Shown here one piece after another: positions 50,690 to 62,354 of a stretch of DNA of 64,000 nt. Under the pieces are notes generated by a model. It had not been told where the DNA came from, did no database searches, and saw only the letters and a program-made list of their open reading frames with translations. Source of the DNA: Ixodes scapularis (lineage: Eukaryota; Arthropoda; Arachnida; Ixodida; Ixodidae); assembly GCF_016920785.2 (NCBI RefSeq), contig NW_024609857.1, positions 129,573,094-129,637,093 of the forward strand, read 5' to 3'. How positions within the stretch are numbered: the stretch's first letter is position 1; each line of letters begins with the position of its first letter. The position numbers and the translations under genes are program-made.

Positions 50690-50920
50690 AACAGCTGGCT
50701 CTCGAAAGTCTCGTCAGACATTTTGCGTTATTTCTTACTTAATATGTCGACTGCTACGCTGAACACCAATTTGAACTGAGGCACTGGATGGGAGTGCAAT
50801 GTTGTTCCTCACAAATGCCTCATGCTCTGCATTGAGCCTTTTCAGCGAAGCAATGGAAGTACTATTTACCTCGAATGTAGAGCAAATCTTCGTCGTTGCA
50901 GCCGCTGCCTGCTATTCGAG
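50690..50920 (-). pseudogene. hAT transposase C-terminal relic
   Basis: The minus strand reads RLNAEHEAFVRNNIALPSSA, then SVQIGVQ. This recalls the 'vk.N..lPSSApVerlFS' block at the hAT C-terminus. A stop and frame decay follow. It supports classing the surrounding element as hAT. Confidence 0.55.
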
Positions 50921-50922
50921 AA

Positions 50923-51036
50923 ATTTAGTAGATCGTTCCGATACCTCCGATACCCGATAACGATATGATGCATGCGCAAAGACGGCGGCGAAGTATCGGA
51001 TATCGTTATAGGAGTCATCGAACCGATCTACTAAAA
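50923..51036. mobile_element. Palindromic MITE (TTTTAGTAGATCG family, copy 2)
   Basis: The ends ATTTAGTAGATCGTTCCGAT and GATCTACTAAAA are inverted and the interior shares CCGATA blocks with the 31.9-kb copy. The flanking GAGAA and TTCTC are also inverted. Confidence 0.8.
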
Positions 51037-51289
51037 TTCTCCATTGTCTAAATCGCGAAGCTGTGGAAGTCATCATAGATCTAGCCAAGAGTAGAATAAG
51101 AATTGATTTATGTTCATCTTACTATACCAACATATATTGCCAGACAATAGCAAAACATAGTGGTAACAGCAAGGTGATAATTTAATAATAAATTAGGTTT
51201 GGCTCGATATTCGTCTTCCTTTGGTTCTGAACAGTTCGACGTTGGTGAATAAAAAAAATGTTTCCAGTGTATAAATATAAAAGGCTGGG

Positions 51290-52245
51290 GGGATAACAAC
51301 TCACTGAAAATTAATATTAATAAGACGAAAGCCGTCATATTTCGACCAAAAAATAAGTCTCTGGTTATATCGAAGGCTCTCCGCTTTGACTCGTCTCCCA
51401 TCGAAATCGTTAGTTATTTCAAAACACTTGGAGTGTTTTTTAGTGAGACAATGAGCTGGGATAATCATATAAACTATATTGTTCCAAAGCTTGCTCGGGT
51501 AGTTGGAATCGTAAATCGCTACCAATCTGTTTTACTAACGAACGTTAAATTGTTGCTCTATAAATCACTATTTTATTCCCATTTAACGTATTGTCTTCTA
51601 GTTTGGGGCACATCCACAATGACTAATATAGAAAAACTGTTTTTGCTGCAGAAAAAAAATATTAAGAGGAATATGGAATGGTGCCATATGACTTTCATTC
51701 TGCCGATTTATTTAAGACTTGTAAAATAATTAACATTTCTAAATTATATCAGTACAGACTCGCTACAAGTTTTAAAAGTGAAAAGAAAAGGGGATTGTGT
51801 TTTCTGGAAAGACTTGCGTCGTTAAGGGAAATTTGCCCACATTATTCCACCCGAAACGCAAAGAAATGGAGGATGGTCACTCAACGAACAAATTATGGCT
51901 ATCGAATGGTAAAATTCACACTCCCACATTTACTAAATAGTTTCAGCATTGATGATATTGACTTTGATAGTTTAACTTTCAAAGACCTGCGCTTATATTT
52001 TTGTACGTGATCTTTGTTTTTATTCTATGTTTTGTACTGCGTGAACCTTGGTTGGTAGAAATGTCAACCGTGGATGTGCAACGGTTTCACTATATACTTT
52101 GCCTTTTTTGTATTTTTTTTCCGCCTGCTTGCTGCTGTCCAATGTAAGGGGCCCGAGGACCAGTCAAGCTGCCTACTGCAGCTTTTTTCCTTTGGGCCCC
52201 CCATCATTTGATGGAAATAAAGTTATTATTATTATTATAAATATA
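51290..52245 (+). mobile_element. CR1/Jockey-group LINE, 3' fragment
   Basis: The C-terminal thumb of the reverse transcriptase is readable (TKAVIFRPKNKS, FKTLGVFFSETMSWDNHI, LLLYKSLFYSHLTYCLLVWG). A frame break near 51700 leads to LPHLLNSFSIDDIDFDSL. The 3' end has the two-stem hairpin and an (ATT)n tail. It is the same family as the element at 39-41 kb. Confidence 0.85.
52148..52200 (+). ncRNA. 3'-terminal LINE hairpin, second copy
   Basis: GGGGCCCGAGGA pairs with TCCTTTGGGCCCC, and inside it AAGCTGC pairs with GCAGCTT. The base changes relative to the 39.2-kb copy keep the pairing. Confidence 0.65.
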
Positions 52246-52249
52246 AGTA

Positions 52250-53290
52250 ATAAAAGAAAAAAGAAGGAAACTCATAACAAGAATTAATTAGAACGTCGGT
52301 TAAAACAAGGAAATGTAAACGCCCGTCTGCCGTGTGTACCTTTCTTGGTGCCGTTCAAGAACGCACGGAGCACGAACCGACTGCAGTTTACTCCTGTGCT
52401 GTCCAGATAGACGTCCGCTGATGCCATGGGCAGCGAAAGGTAGAGTACTAGGTAAGCCACTCTATGGCCCCACTCACAAGTTTCACTCTCTCCTCAAGCC
52501 CAGAATATCAAGTCATCATTATGCTTTATTTGTAAAAATATCTGCTTGAGATAAGATGCGTCCTGCTGGGGCAAAACAGGAAGAAGAAGAAAGGAAGACT
52601 ATTACCATTTTCCAAGTGCTCGCAAAAAGCTGACTTAAAAAAGGGTGACTGAGATGCAGATAACCTGGCTAGAATTCACAAATAAAGTGGTCCAACCATA
52701 GAAGTTGGACTACAAAAAAGTAAGTAGCTTTTAAAACAGGGTCAAATAATGTGAAAGATGCAGAAAAAAAAAACATCCTGTTTTCTGAGAGAAGATGATA
52801 AGTGTGCAGCAACGAACAAAGATGCTTGTGGCAATAACACAATCACATATTATCACATCACGTTTAGTGGATTTTAGGGTAGACGGAGCGTTGTCTCGTG
52901 TTGTGACATTATGAAAATGGTCGTAGTCACTATAACCGAGAAGGACATTGTTAATTATTTTCAGTGCACTTACCGCCTTGAGCTTCTCGAAGAGGTGCAC
53001 AATCACTTGGTGTCCTCTCCCCGTCTTCGATCGCAAAGGAAAAACAAAGGGATTAAAAAAAAGCGGATATAACTTGCCCCCCCCCCCCCTTTTTTTTTTG
53101 TAAAAATGTTCATTTGGATTTTTTTGACATTGATGCTAGGGTCTAAAAAAAAATTCAGGGGCTTGGTGTTGCAAAAAAAAAAATGCTTTGCGGAACTGGA
53201 GAGCGCCAAGCCTCCCTTTGCGCTGGTCAATTCGAGTGACAGGGTCACTGCGCTCAACTTTGCGAAAAAAAAAAAAAAACATCTGAGAAA
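52250..53290. other. Interior of the hAT element, unassigned
   Basis: No ORF is recognised. Homopolymer C, T and A runs lie near 53080-53100 and 53263-53280. Confidence 0.4.
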
Positions 53291-53449
53291 AAATGTAACG
53301 GATTACAAGGAATCCTTTACGTCAAAAATGTAAGGGAATTACGTTGAAATTACCCTAGAAAATATGTAATTATTCCCTTACTAAATTACTGATAAATGTA
53401 AGGGATTAGAAGTAATTTCGTTACTTGTAACGGATTACGTACAAGTCTG

Positions 53450-54737
53450 GCTACAAGCCAGTGACGCCTGCTACGATGACGCCATAGAGATTCTTTCTGG
53501 TCGATTCGGAAACAGACGACGAATCGAACAAGACCATCTGGCAAAACTGCGGACGTTGCCATCCGTCAGTTCATCAAACGTCACCAGAGGTCTACGACGA
53601 ATGTACGACCACCTACAGATAAACATCCGCGGACTGAAGGCTCTCGGGGTTGGATCAGACACGTATTCTATCATGATGGCTGACATTATACTGAGAGCAC
53701 TACCGAAAGACCTAGTCGTCGATTACTACCGACGAACTAGCTTTACATACCCAACAACGTCGACTGCAGCCGTCCAGCAAAGACCTGAAGCAGCACAAGC
53801 TTCAAGTCACAGCTCAGCTATCTCGGCCAGCACCATCCCAACAGCTCCGCTTGTTGATGGGGAGCTTTCACGGATCCTGAGCTTCCTTCGGGCCGAGGTG
53901 GAAAATAGAGAAAGAGCCGGGTTAACTGAGACGACAAGCCTTGCGTCGAGACAGAATCAGAAAGATCAAGCACGGCGATCCAGAAAGCCAGCAGCTGCAG
54001 TGCTGCAGACAAACACGGAACCTGGTTGCTTCTTCTGCAAATCAACGAAGCACTCAATTGAGACCTGCGTTTTATCCCTTGGGCAAAAGAAAACGCGACT
54101 ATCCGGTGACATGCGATGTTTTCGATGTACCAAGAGGGGACATCGAGCAAAGGACTGTCGCGGAAAGGTCTCATGTTCTTCTTGCTCCGGAAGACATTTC
54201 ACGTCAATGTGTGACCCCAACTGGAAACCGCGCTCACAAGGTACTGGTGAAGAGACCGTGATTACAAGCTTGCAGAACACCAGCGCCAAAAAGGTAGATA
54301 TCTGCCTGGAGAACGAAGTTCTTCTCCAAACATTCCGTGCGTGGGCTGTTACAGACGACGATAACTGCTATTTCCGTGCCATCATCGACGGAGGGAGCCA
54401 GCGGACATTCATTCGCAAGGATATGTCCCACAAACTTAATCTCAAGGTGCTGAAGCAGACAAGTCTTCGGTTGAATACGTTTGGGAACCCAAACGCCCTA
54501 GCTCAACAACTGCGAATCGTACAAGTACGACTACGTAGTCAGTATGGTAAGACTAAGTGTCTCCTTGAGGCGGTAGAAATACCGTTCATCTGCAAGGGCA
54601 TTACGCAAGTGCCAACAGACTACGAATTTCTTCGTAGTGTCGAGGAGAAAAAAGGGCACATCGCGGACGATCTATTGTTCCCAGGCATGCCTTCTGTACC
54701 TGGCATAAGCATGCTTATCGGATCTGATCAGCTATGA
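53450..54737 (+). pseudogene. BEL/Pao gag 3' part, zinc knuckles and protease
   Basis: After the hAT insertion the gag core resumes (ACYDDAIEILSGRFGNRRRI, HLQINIRGLKALGVGS). Two Cys-rich knuckles (CFFCKSTKHSIETC and CFRCTKRGHRAKDCRGK) and a further CSSC follow. Next is a retropepsin-like region, AIIDGGSQRTFI, in which the usual DSGS is DGGS. A stop at 54735 breaks the polyprotein. Confidence 0.85.
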
Positions 54738-54782
54738 AAGATCACGAAAGATCAAGTACAGCGGTGCTGTAACAACGAAAAG

Positions 54783-56587
54783 ATGACAGCTACCAATACC
54801 ATCTTTGGCTGGACTTTTCATGGTCCAATATCACTCCAAAGATCCTTGACCTGCTGTGCCACCGCGACGACCTGCGTTCTGAACATCAGGGCGTTTGAAA
54901 ACAACCAAACTGAATCAACGCTGCGCAGTTTTGGGGAACTAGAGATTATAGGAATAACAGTCCAACCTTGTGCCCAAAATGAAGAACACAGTTCAGTGTA
55001 CAAAAAGTTCTGTCGAACGATCTCGAAGGCAGAAGGACGGTACGAAGTATGCCTGCCTTGGAGGCCAGACACAGGGGCGTTGAAGGACAACCGAGTGATG
55101 GCTGTCAAACGACTCGAAGGACTGAAAAAAATACTTTTGTGGAACGAGCCTCTTGCGAAGGACTATGACACAGTCATCAGAAACTACATCACCGCTGGAC
55201 ACGCGCAGAAGGTACCCACAAGATCATCAGATACCGAGTCTCCTTGTAAGCGTTTATACTACATGCCTCACCAAGCAGTGGTTCGAAGCGAGTCGGAGAC
55301 CACAAAACTACGTGTAGTCTTTGACGCGTTTTCGCATGAGCCAGGGGTTACTTCCCTTAACGAACACATTGAGAAAGGACCTAAGATGAACGCTGATCTT
55401 GTCAAGATCTTGATACGCTTCCGTCTGCATCCAATCGCCGTTACAGCGGATATAGAGAAGGCGTTTTTGCAGATCAGTGTACGACTTGAAGACAGAGGTG
55501 CACTACGCTTCCTTGGTTTGAGAACGAGGTGAGCTCAGTAAAAACAGCTCCGAAAATCAAAGAATGGAGAATGACGCGCGTTCCTTCCGGAACATCCACT
55601 AGCCCATTACTTCTTACTGCGACGCTGGTCCATCACCTGCGAAACGTAAAGGAAGAGTGGAAGAGCACAGCTCAGCTCCTCCAAGAATCATTCTACGTCG
55701 ATGATTTGTTGGTCGGGGCTCAGTCTACCGAAGAGGCAGCTAGCATACATGACAAAGCAAAACTAATTTTGGAGGATGCAGGAATGACGCTCCGGAAGTG
55801 GTTGACCAATTCAAAAGAATTGCAAAACCTGTTTGTGGAAGGTTCAGATACACTGTTCGCCGAACCTAAGACGGTTCTTGGGCTGCAATGGAGACGCGAG
55901 AATGATCAGCTAATGATTCCCGTCACTAACATCTTGAACTTCGTCACGTCGAACGAGAAAACTAAACGTCACGTACTGCAAGCAGAGGCCAGAGTGTTCC
56001 ACCCGTTGGGGATGATCGCTCCATACGTAATGAGGGTGAAGGTACTATTCCAACGCATTTGGGAAAAGGGCCTTGACTGGGACGATTATCTACCAGACGA
56101 TTTGGAGTCACAATGGCAAGGTTGGTGCTCTGAACTACAGCGTATACAAGACGTAGTGACATGTTGCTGTATTATAAAGGCTCCAAGCAAATGCATTCAC
56201 TCACTACAGCTACACATCTTTTGTGACGCAAGCCCGCTGGCTTACGGAACTTGTGCTGACTTGAGAGTTAAGGACAGAGATGCAAAAGTAGATGCAAATC
56301 TGGTACTACTCTCAAAGTCACGTGTAGCACCGATAAAACGGCTCACACTTCCTCGACTTGAACTGATGGCGGCAGTGGTCGGGAGACGAATGGGGCATTA
56401 CCTCGAAGGCACCCTGAGCTGTCAGGACACGTTATACTGGACAGATAGTACTATCGTTCTCCATTGGATAAAGGGAAATGCTAACAAATGGAAGCCCTTT
56501 GTTGCAAACAGAGTGGCCGAGATCCAAGCTAAGGGACACCATCAAGCTGGAAACACTGTCCTGGCGTGGATAATCCAGCGGATTTAA
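54783..56587 (+). pseudogene. BEL/Pao reverse transcriptase and RNase H
   Basis: The first part has TIFGWTFHGPIS, KLRVVFDAFSHEPGVTSLNE and VTADIEKAFLQISV (catalytic Asp). A frame break at about 55530 leads to SFYVDDLLVGAQS (catalytic pair), LGLQWRRENDQL, MIAPYVMRVKVLFQRIWEKG and the RNase H region (LHIFCDASPLAYG, LTLPRLELMAA, YWTDSTIVLHWIKGNANKWK). These are the signatures of the Pao group. Confidence 0.88.
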
Positions 56588-57622
56588 TAAAACGGGAAAT
56601 AACCGCAGAAGACTTGTTGACAAGTCAAGTATGGTGGAAAGGCCCGACATGGCTTTCAATGAATGAAAACACTTGGCCCGGTGTGCCTACCACTGAGACT
56701 GTCCCGGATGCGGCTATTGAAGACGAAAGGCGACATGTGCATCATGCACTCCAAACGACTACAGAACGGGAGCCGCCCCTCCTGGCGTTACAAGACTCCA
56801 GCAAACTTGGACGCATTCTTCGCATCACTGCCTGGGTGATGAGGTTCGCCAAGAATTGTAGGAAACAGAACCAACATCACGGCCCTTTGAAAACGGAGTA
56901 GCTCGAGCGAGCAGAGGCTTATTGGATCTCCCGAACCCAAATGGAAGCTTACGCACAAGAAATGAAAGATATTTCTGACAACAAAGGGAACAATGAAAAA
57001 TCTACTATACACTCACTAAGCCCCTTCGTCGACTCAACCGGACTTTTGAGGGTTGGTGGACAACTCCAGAACGCTAACGAAACGGTGAGAGTGAAACACC
57101 CACTCCTACTTCCTCCTGAGCATCCTTTTACAGAGCTGATTGTGCACGACTGTCATCTACGAACTCTCCACGGAGGTATCCAGGACACCACAGCACAACT
57201 GCGAGAGCGATTTCGGGTGCCGAGAGGACGACAGGTCGCAAAGAAGATCATACACAGGTGTAATGGCTGCGCTAGACTGAGAGCAAAGAGGGTCTCTGCT
57301 CCCACAGCACCACTTCCACAGGAGCAAGTGAGTGAAGCCGCTCCATTTGAAGTGGTTGGGATAGATTTTGCCGGGCCGCTGTTTGTGAAGTCCCAGCCGT
57401 CCGACGAGAAGGCTTACATCGCACTGTTCACTTGTGCGGTTACGAGAGCAGTTCACCTTGAACTTGTCTCAAATCTATCGGCTGCGGCTTTCATCATGGC
57501 ATTTCAGCGATTTACATCACGACGGGCACTGCCCAGGATTGTTTACAGAGACAATGCCCTAACGTTTAAGAAGGCATCGAGAGATCTCTGCAACTTATGG
57601 AATGCAATCCGACACAAAAGTG
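56588..57622 (+). pseudogene. BEL/Pao integrase, first part
   Basis: A connection segment (WWKGPTWL) precedes the HHCC zinc module (VHDCHLRTLHGGIQDT to HRCNGCARLRA) and the catalytic core with VVGIDFAGPLFVK (first Asp) and YRDNALTFKKA (second Asp). Stops occur near 56585 and 56899. The core is split at 57622 by a palindromic element and continues at 59913. Confidence 0.87.
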
Positions 57623-57977
57623 TCCTGGGCCGGTTTGCACATCTTGCGGCTGCGGACGCGGCCGCGGCCAGGAGGGATTTTTACGCCACGTGACCAGCTC
57701 CATGGGGACAAGGAAGTACCTAGCGTCCCTGCCTAATGGCGGAGAGATCCGCATCGCTTCAAGCACAAAAGCCTAATTTCGCTCGCAGAAACTGATTGGA
57801 GGGACTTTCAACTGGAATCTAATTGACCGCCCCTTTATACTGTAGGAGCGGCAGGTAAAGTTACGGCCAGGGAGGGCAAATAGGAGCCAAAATAAAAAAA
57901 AAAAAAAAAAAAAACACACGAGATAAAAGCGGTAGCAGTATTTTTATATACCTCCGCCGGCGCCGCGCCTCGCGCCT

Positions 57978-58056
57978 TCTGTTGTGGTCGAGAGGTTAAA
58001 GCGCTGGTACTTGTCGTCGCGGCGTGAAAGTTCCGGGTTCAAATCGCGCTAGGGAC
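57978..58056 (+). ncRNA. tRNA-like sequence in the left palindrome arm
   Basis: TGGTCGAGAGGTTAAAGCG matches the A box and D arm of tRNAs, and GGGTTCAAATCGC the B box, 50 bp apart. A T run follows as a possible pol III terminator. Acceptor pairing is poor, so it is tRNA-derived rather than a working tRNA. Confidence 0.6.
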
Positions 58057-59489
58057 TTCTTTTTTTTGTGTGTGTGTGTATTTTGCGCGTGTCTTACTTT
58101 TGAACTGTGATCCTTTTTTGGAAATCATCCACTTGCACTACTGCGCCTTACACGCTTTTACTGTTAGTCCCACCTGTTCAATCGAAACACCGGGAAGAAG
58201 AGAAAAAAGATCAACGCAAGTTAACGCGCTAATGCCATCATTTCGTAATGTTCATTAAAAGGAAACCAAGCTAACAGCATCAGTATGGCTTTCACACAAG
58301 CGGAGCCGAAACAAACATCCTTTCCCCAGCGTTTACAATTTTATCTGTTTTCAAATAGAGCTCTTGCTACGATTCCTTTCAATAACAAGAGACGCCTATT
58401 TAGGACTAATAAAAACTGCAGTTGTAGAAATTAAAGAATAAATAAATAAAATAAGCAAAAAAAAAAGACTAGCAGCTGTGAATACATTGATTGAGCGAAA
58501 TCCTACAAGCAAGGCAGCAGGTCAAACGTCTGAGAACGTAGTAAAACTGAACTAAAAGATATCATACTTTTACTTGCGTGGAATGAGATAAAAGTATATT
58601 TATACTCTTTACATTTTGTTGTGGCAATCGTTTTGTAATATTAACACATTACTTGTTGAATTTTAGTAGAATAGCAGACGATCACGACCAAATGCAAAAA
58701 TGAATCAGGCATCGACCATCGCAAACCCTCTCTCTCATGCAAACACCTAAACTGACTTTGGATCAAGAAATGGAATTAATTATAATTAATTCCATTTCTT
58801 GATCCAAAGTCATTTTAGGTGTTTGCATTAGAGAGAGGGTTTGCGATGGTCGATGCCTGATTCATTTTTGCATTTGGTCGTGATCGTCTGCTAGTCTAAC
58901 TAAAATTCAACAAGTAATGTGTTAATATTACAAAACGATTGCCACAACAAAATGTAAAGAGTATAAATATACTTTTATCTCATTCCATGCAAGTAAAAGT
59001 ATGATCTCTTTTAGTTCAGTTTTAATACTTTCTCAGACGTTTGACCTGCTGCCTTGCCTGTAGGATTTCCCTCAATCAATGTATCCACAGCTGCTAGTTA
59101 TTTTATTTTATTTTTTTAATTGCTACAACTGCAGTTTTTATTAGTCCTAATTAGGCATCTCTTGTTATTGAAAGGAATCGTAGCAAGAGCGTTATTTGAA
59201 AACAGATAAAATTGTAAACGCTGGGGAAAGGATGCTTGTTTCGGCTCCGCTTGTGTGAAAGCCATACTGATGCTGTTAGCTTGGTTTCCTTTTAATGAAC
59301 ATTACGAAATGATTGCATTAGCACGTTAACTTGCGTTGATCTTTTTTTTCTTCTTCCCGGTGTTTCGATTGAACAGGTGGGACTAACAGTAAAAGCGTGT
59401 AAGGCGCAGTAGTGCAAGTGGATGATTTCCAAAAAAGGATCACAGTTCAAAAATAAGACACGCGCGAAAATACAAAAAGAAAAAAGAAG

Positions 59490-59571
59490 TCCCTACCGCG
59501 TTTTGAACCCGGAACTTTCACGCCGCGACGACTAGTACCGGCGCTTTAACCTCTCGACCACAACAGAAGGC
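59490..59571 (-). ncRNA. tRNA-like sequence in the right palindrome arm
   Basis: This is the mirror copy, with a few substitutions (B box GGGTTCAAAACGC). The two promoters point towards the palindrome centre from both arms. Confidence 0.6.
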
Positions 59572-59912
59572 GCGAGGGGCGGCGCCGGTGCAGGTATATA
59601 AATATACTGCTGCCGCTTTTATCTCGTGTGGTTTTTTCTTCATTTTGGCTCCTATTTGCCCTCCCTGGTCGTAACTTTACCTGCCGCTCCTACAGTATAA
59701 AGGGGCGGTCAATTCGATTCCAGTTGAAAGTCCCTCCAGCCAGTTCCTGCAAGCGAAATTAGGCTTTTGTGCTTGAAGTGATGCGGATCTCTCCGCCATT
59801 AGGCAGGGACGCTAGGTACTTCCTTGTCCCCATGGAGCTGGTCACGTGACGTAAAAATCCCTCCTGGCCGCGGCCGCGTCCGCAGCCGCAAGATGAGCAA
59901 ACCGGCCCAGGA

Positions 59913-60105
59913 GCACTACTGGAAGCATCGGATAACATGGAAATGTATCGTGGAACGAGCGGCATGGTGGGGAGGATTTTGGGAGCGGATGGTGCGAACG
60001 GTGAAGACCTGCCTCCGGAAAGTTTTGGGAAAAGATCGCTACAACTTCGAGAAACTCACTACTATTCTCCATGAGGTGGAAGCCATTGTCAACTTCTAGA
60101 CGGTG
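59913..60105 (+). pseudogene. BEL/Pao integrase, middle part
   Basis: Reading resumes QEHYWKHRITWKCIVERAAW, then WWGGFWERMVRTVKTCLRKV; the Glu in VERAAWWGGFWERMV completes the DDE set. It ends at VEAI where the PLE is inserted. Confidence 0.87.
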
Positions 60106-61263
60106 GTTTAAAAGCGCAAAGGACTAAGAAGAGAAGAAGGGGACAGGACAGAGCGCTTACTTACAACTGTCAAATTTAATAGAGCATCTAGAGAAAGACA
60201 AGGTGGAAGTGAAAAAGGAGAAAAGAAAAATGAAATAAAATTAAAGTCACTGCTGCTATTAAGAACATATTTGGTTTTAGAAATCGAAACAAAAATATTT
60301 TGACTGCAGCTGAAGGCAAAGTACTTGTCACGTAAAAAAAAAAAAAACTGTCTATACAGCAAAATGAAAAAATAATAAAAAATTGAATAGTAGGAAAAAA
60401 GAAAAAAAACCATTAGGCAGAGCGACCGGCTAAAAAGTCTTGAGGTAAAACACCGCTAGAACTGAAGTTCTTTTTGTGTTTCAAGTCTTTAGGGCATACA
60501 CCGAAGGAACTGAAGTTCTTTCTGTGTTAGGGTCACTGATGGGGCGCTTATACACTTGTCGCCGCTGGTGAGGATGACTTGAGCCTCGTACAGCTCTCGA
60601 ATGTTTTTGTCACGGAACCGCTTCAGAACTTTGGTGTTGGTGAATGTTGGTGAGCATTTGCAGTCTCTGACATGCATCGCAAGATGTCCCGATGGTGCCG
60701 ATTTCAACGTTTGGGCATGTTCTCTTAATCTCGTATTGATACATCGCCCCGACTGACCTACATACACTTTGCCGCAAGTAAATGGTATTTGATATATCAC
60801 TCCACTTTGACATTCTACATACTTGAGTCCATGTTTTACACTGCATTCTTGCTGTTGATGCTGTTGGCAATTGATCTTAGGGCAGAGCCTTTTTAGTTTG
60901 TCCGGAGCTGAAAGCACGACTTGGACTTGAAACTTCGCAGCTGTTCTCTTCAAGTTGTGGGACAAGCGGTGTATATATGGCAGAACTGTCGGTCGGTGTT
61001 TCTTGTGTTTTTCAGTGTTATGTTTTTTATTTGAGGTCATCAAGGATTCCGCGACTTCATATATTATCGAACTGGGATATCCCGACGCTTTCAGTCTTTG
61101 TACTTGAGCATCAAAGCTTTCCCCCGCTGAGTGTACGCAAGATTTTTTAAGAGCTGTATTCAGGCTATTTTTTGCAATTCCTCTTTTAATAATTTTGGAA
61201 TGAGCCGAATCATACTGTAAAAGACCTTTGTCTTTTACAGTAAAATACCTTTGTCTTTTACTG
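60106..61263 (-). mobile_element. Penelope-like element fragment inserted in BEL/Pao integrase
   Basis: The host sequence CCATTGTCAACT(T)CTAGAC flanks both sides, a target duplication of about 18 bp with one indel. The open frame on the minus strand (to 60489) has RPTVLPYIHRLSHNLKRTA, a Cys-rich linker and the GIY-YIG domain VIYQIPFTCGKVYVGQSGR, then CISAPSVTLTQKELQF at its end. Both nuclease tyrosines are present. The reverse transcriptase is missing by 5' truncation. Confidence 0.88.
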
Positions 61264-61722
61264 TAAAAGACCATTGTCAACTCTAGACCACTGACGTTTC
61301 TGCATGCCTCTTCAGGTGAGCAGGAAGTGCTAACTCCCGCACACTTTCTGACCGGAAAGCGCCTGACGTCGCTTCCAACATCATGCGAACCAGACACAAA
61401 AATCGACACCAGCAACGACCTCACTCGTCTTTGGAAGCACCATCAAAGGCAGCTAGATCACTTCTGGACTAGATGGCGCCGCAAGTATCTTCTTCAATTG
61501 CGGTCCGCGCACGAGTCGCCTAACCGTCAGTTGAGTAGAATACAGGCTGGAGACTTAGTGCTCATAGAAGAGGAAAAGACACCACGACATTTGTAACGCA
61601 CAGGACGTGTCCAAGAGCTTTTTCACGGGAGGGACGGAGTCGTACGTTCATGCTCCGTTGCCTTGCCGGGTGCACAAGTGCTGAAGCGACCGGTGCAACT
61701 GGTGTACCCCTTAGAACTTGTA
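61264..61722 (+). pseudogene. BEL/Pao integrase, C-terminal part
   Basis: SRPLTFLHASSGEQEVLTP through GDLVLIEEEKTPRHL is the same as the 49.2-kb copy apart from a few substitutions. A TAA at 61594 replaces a Trp codon of the first copy. The frame would end at YPLELVE; no LTR follows, only about 30 bp before another transposon. Confidence 0.87.
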
Positions 61723-62354
61723 GAATGAATGAGCGTTTATAGAGAGTTTTAGAATAGGGGGCCCCAAAGCTTGGGGGCACCAAAAAAATAGGGGCTCACC
61801 AGTGCGCATGCGCAGAACCCAAACTTCGTTTGGGGCTTTGGGTTGGCGCTTGGGGCCGGGTTGCGTCGGCCAACATGGCGGCGGCCTTTCCGCTCGCATC
61901 GGAGCAAATTCTTCATGGTCGCTGCAGTATTAGCCAATTTCATTGCCAATGAATAGTGCAACCGCCTTTCGCTTCGCTTTATATCGCTTGAATCAAAAAG
62001 AATGGGCGGTGGGCTCGCCCCATTTTAAAGATCGTCCCCGATTCTGGCCGTTTCTAAGCCTTAAACATACGCGGTAACCGTTGACATGGCAACGTATTGC
62101 TACTCCGTGGCTTCGAGTAGATTTCGTTCGTGGCACAATACCTGCATCTTGAAAACAAGTATTTCAAGGCTTCAAAGTCGCTCCAGCTCAGATCTAAATA
62201 GTGCAGCTGCTCGCCGAGTATGCGCGCTCGCGTTCGTCTCAGGTATAGTTGAAGGCTTAAATCTTCGGCCGCAGATGGTCAAAGCGCACACGAACGCCCA
62301 AAAAATTCGAGAACGAAACATACCCCCCAAAATTTGAGAACGAGCACAGGAGGA

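Larger units (their letters stand above)
50441..53449. mobile_element. 3.0-kb hAT element inserted in BEL/Pao gag
   Basis: The ends are CAGACTTGTAC and GTACAAGTCTG, and the target duplication is GCTACAAG (50433-50440 and 53450-53457). The element separates two parts of one gag gene exactly. Subterminal repeats of the AATTACATTTAC / GTAACGGATTAC type fill both ends. A transposase C-terminal relic lies on the minus strand, and a MITE and a LINE are nested inside. Confidence 0.92.
57623..59912. mobile_element. 2.3-kb near-perfect palindrome inserted in integrase
   Basis: TCCTGGGCCGGTTTGC at the left and its complement at the right are the tips of two arms of about 1.15 kb. The arms pair almost continuously to a centre at 58771-58794 (TGGAATTAAT-TATA-ATTAATTCCA) with essentially no loop. 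Each arm contains a tRNA-like pol III promoter. No ORF of note. No long target duplication is evident; at most CC is shared by both flanks. Confidence 0.9.

Noticed and set aside
57978..58056. Functional tRNA gene
   Set aside because: A and B boxes are good but the acceptor stem does not pair and an exact pattern of the sequence is mirrored in a transposon arm; it is tRNA-derived repeat.
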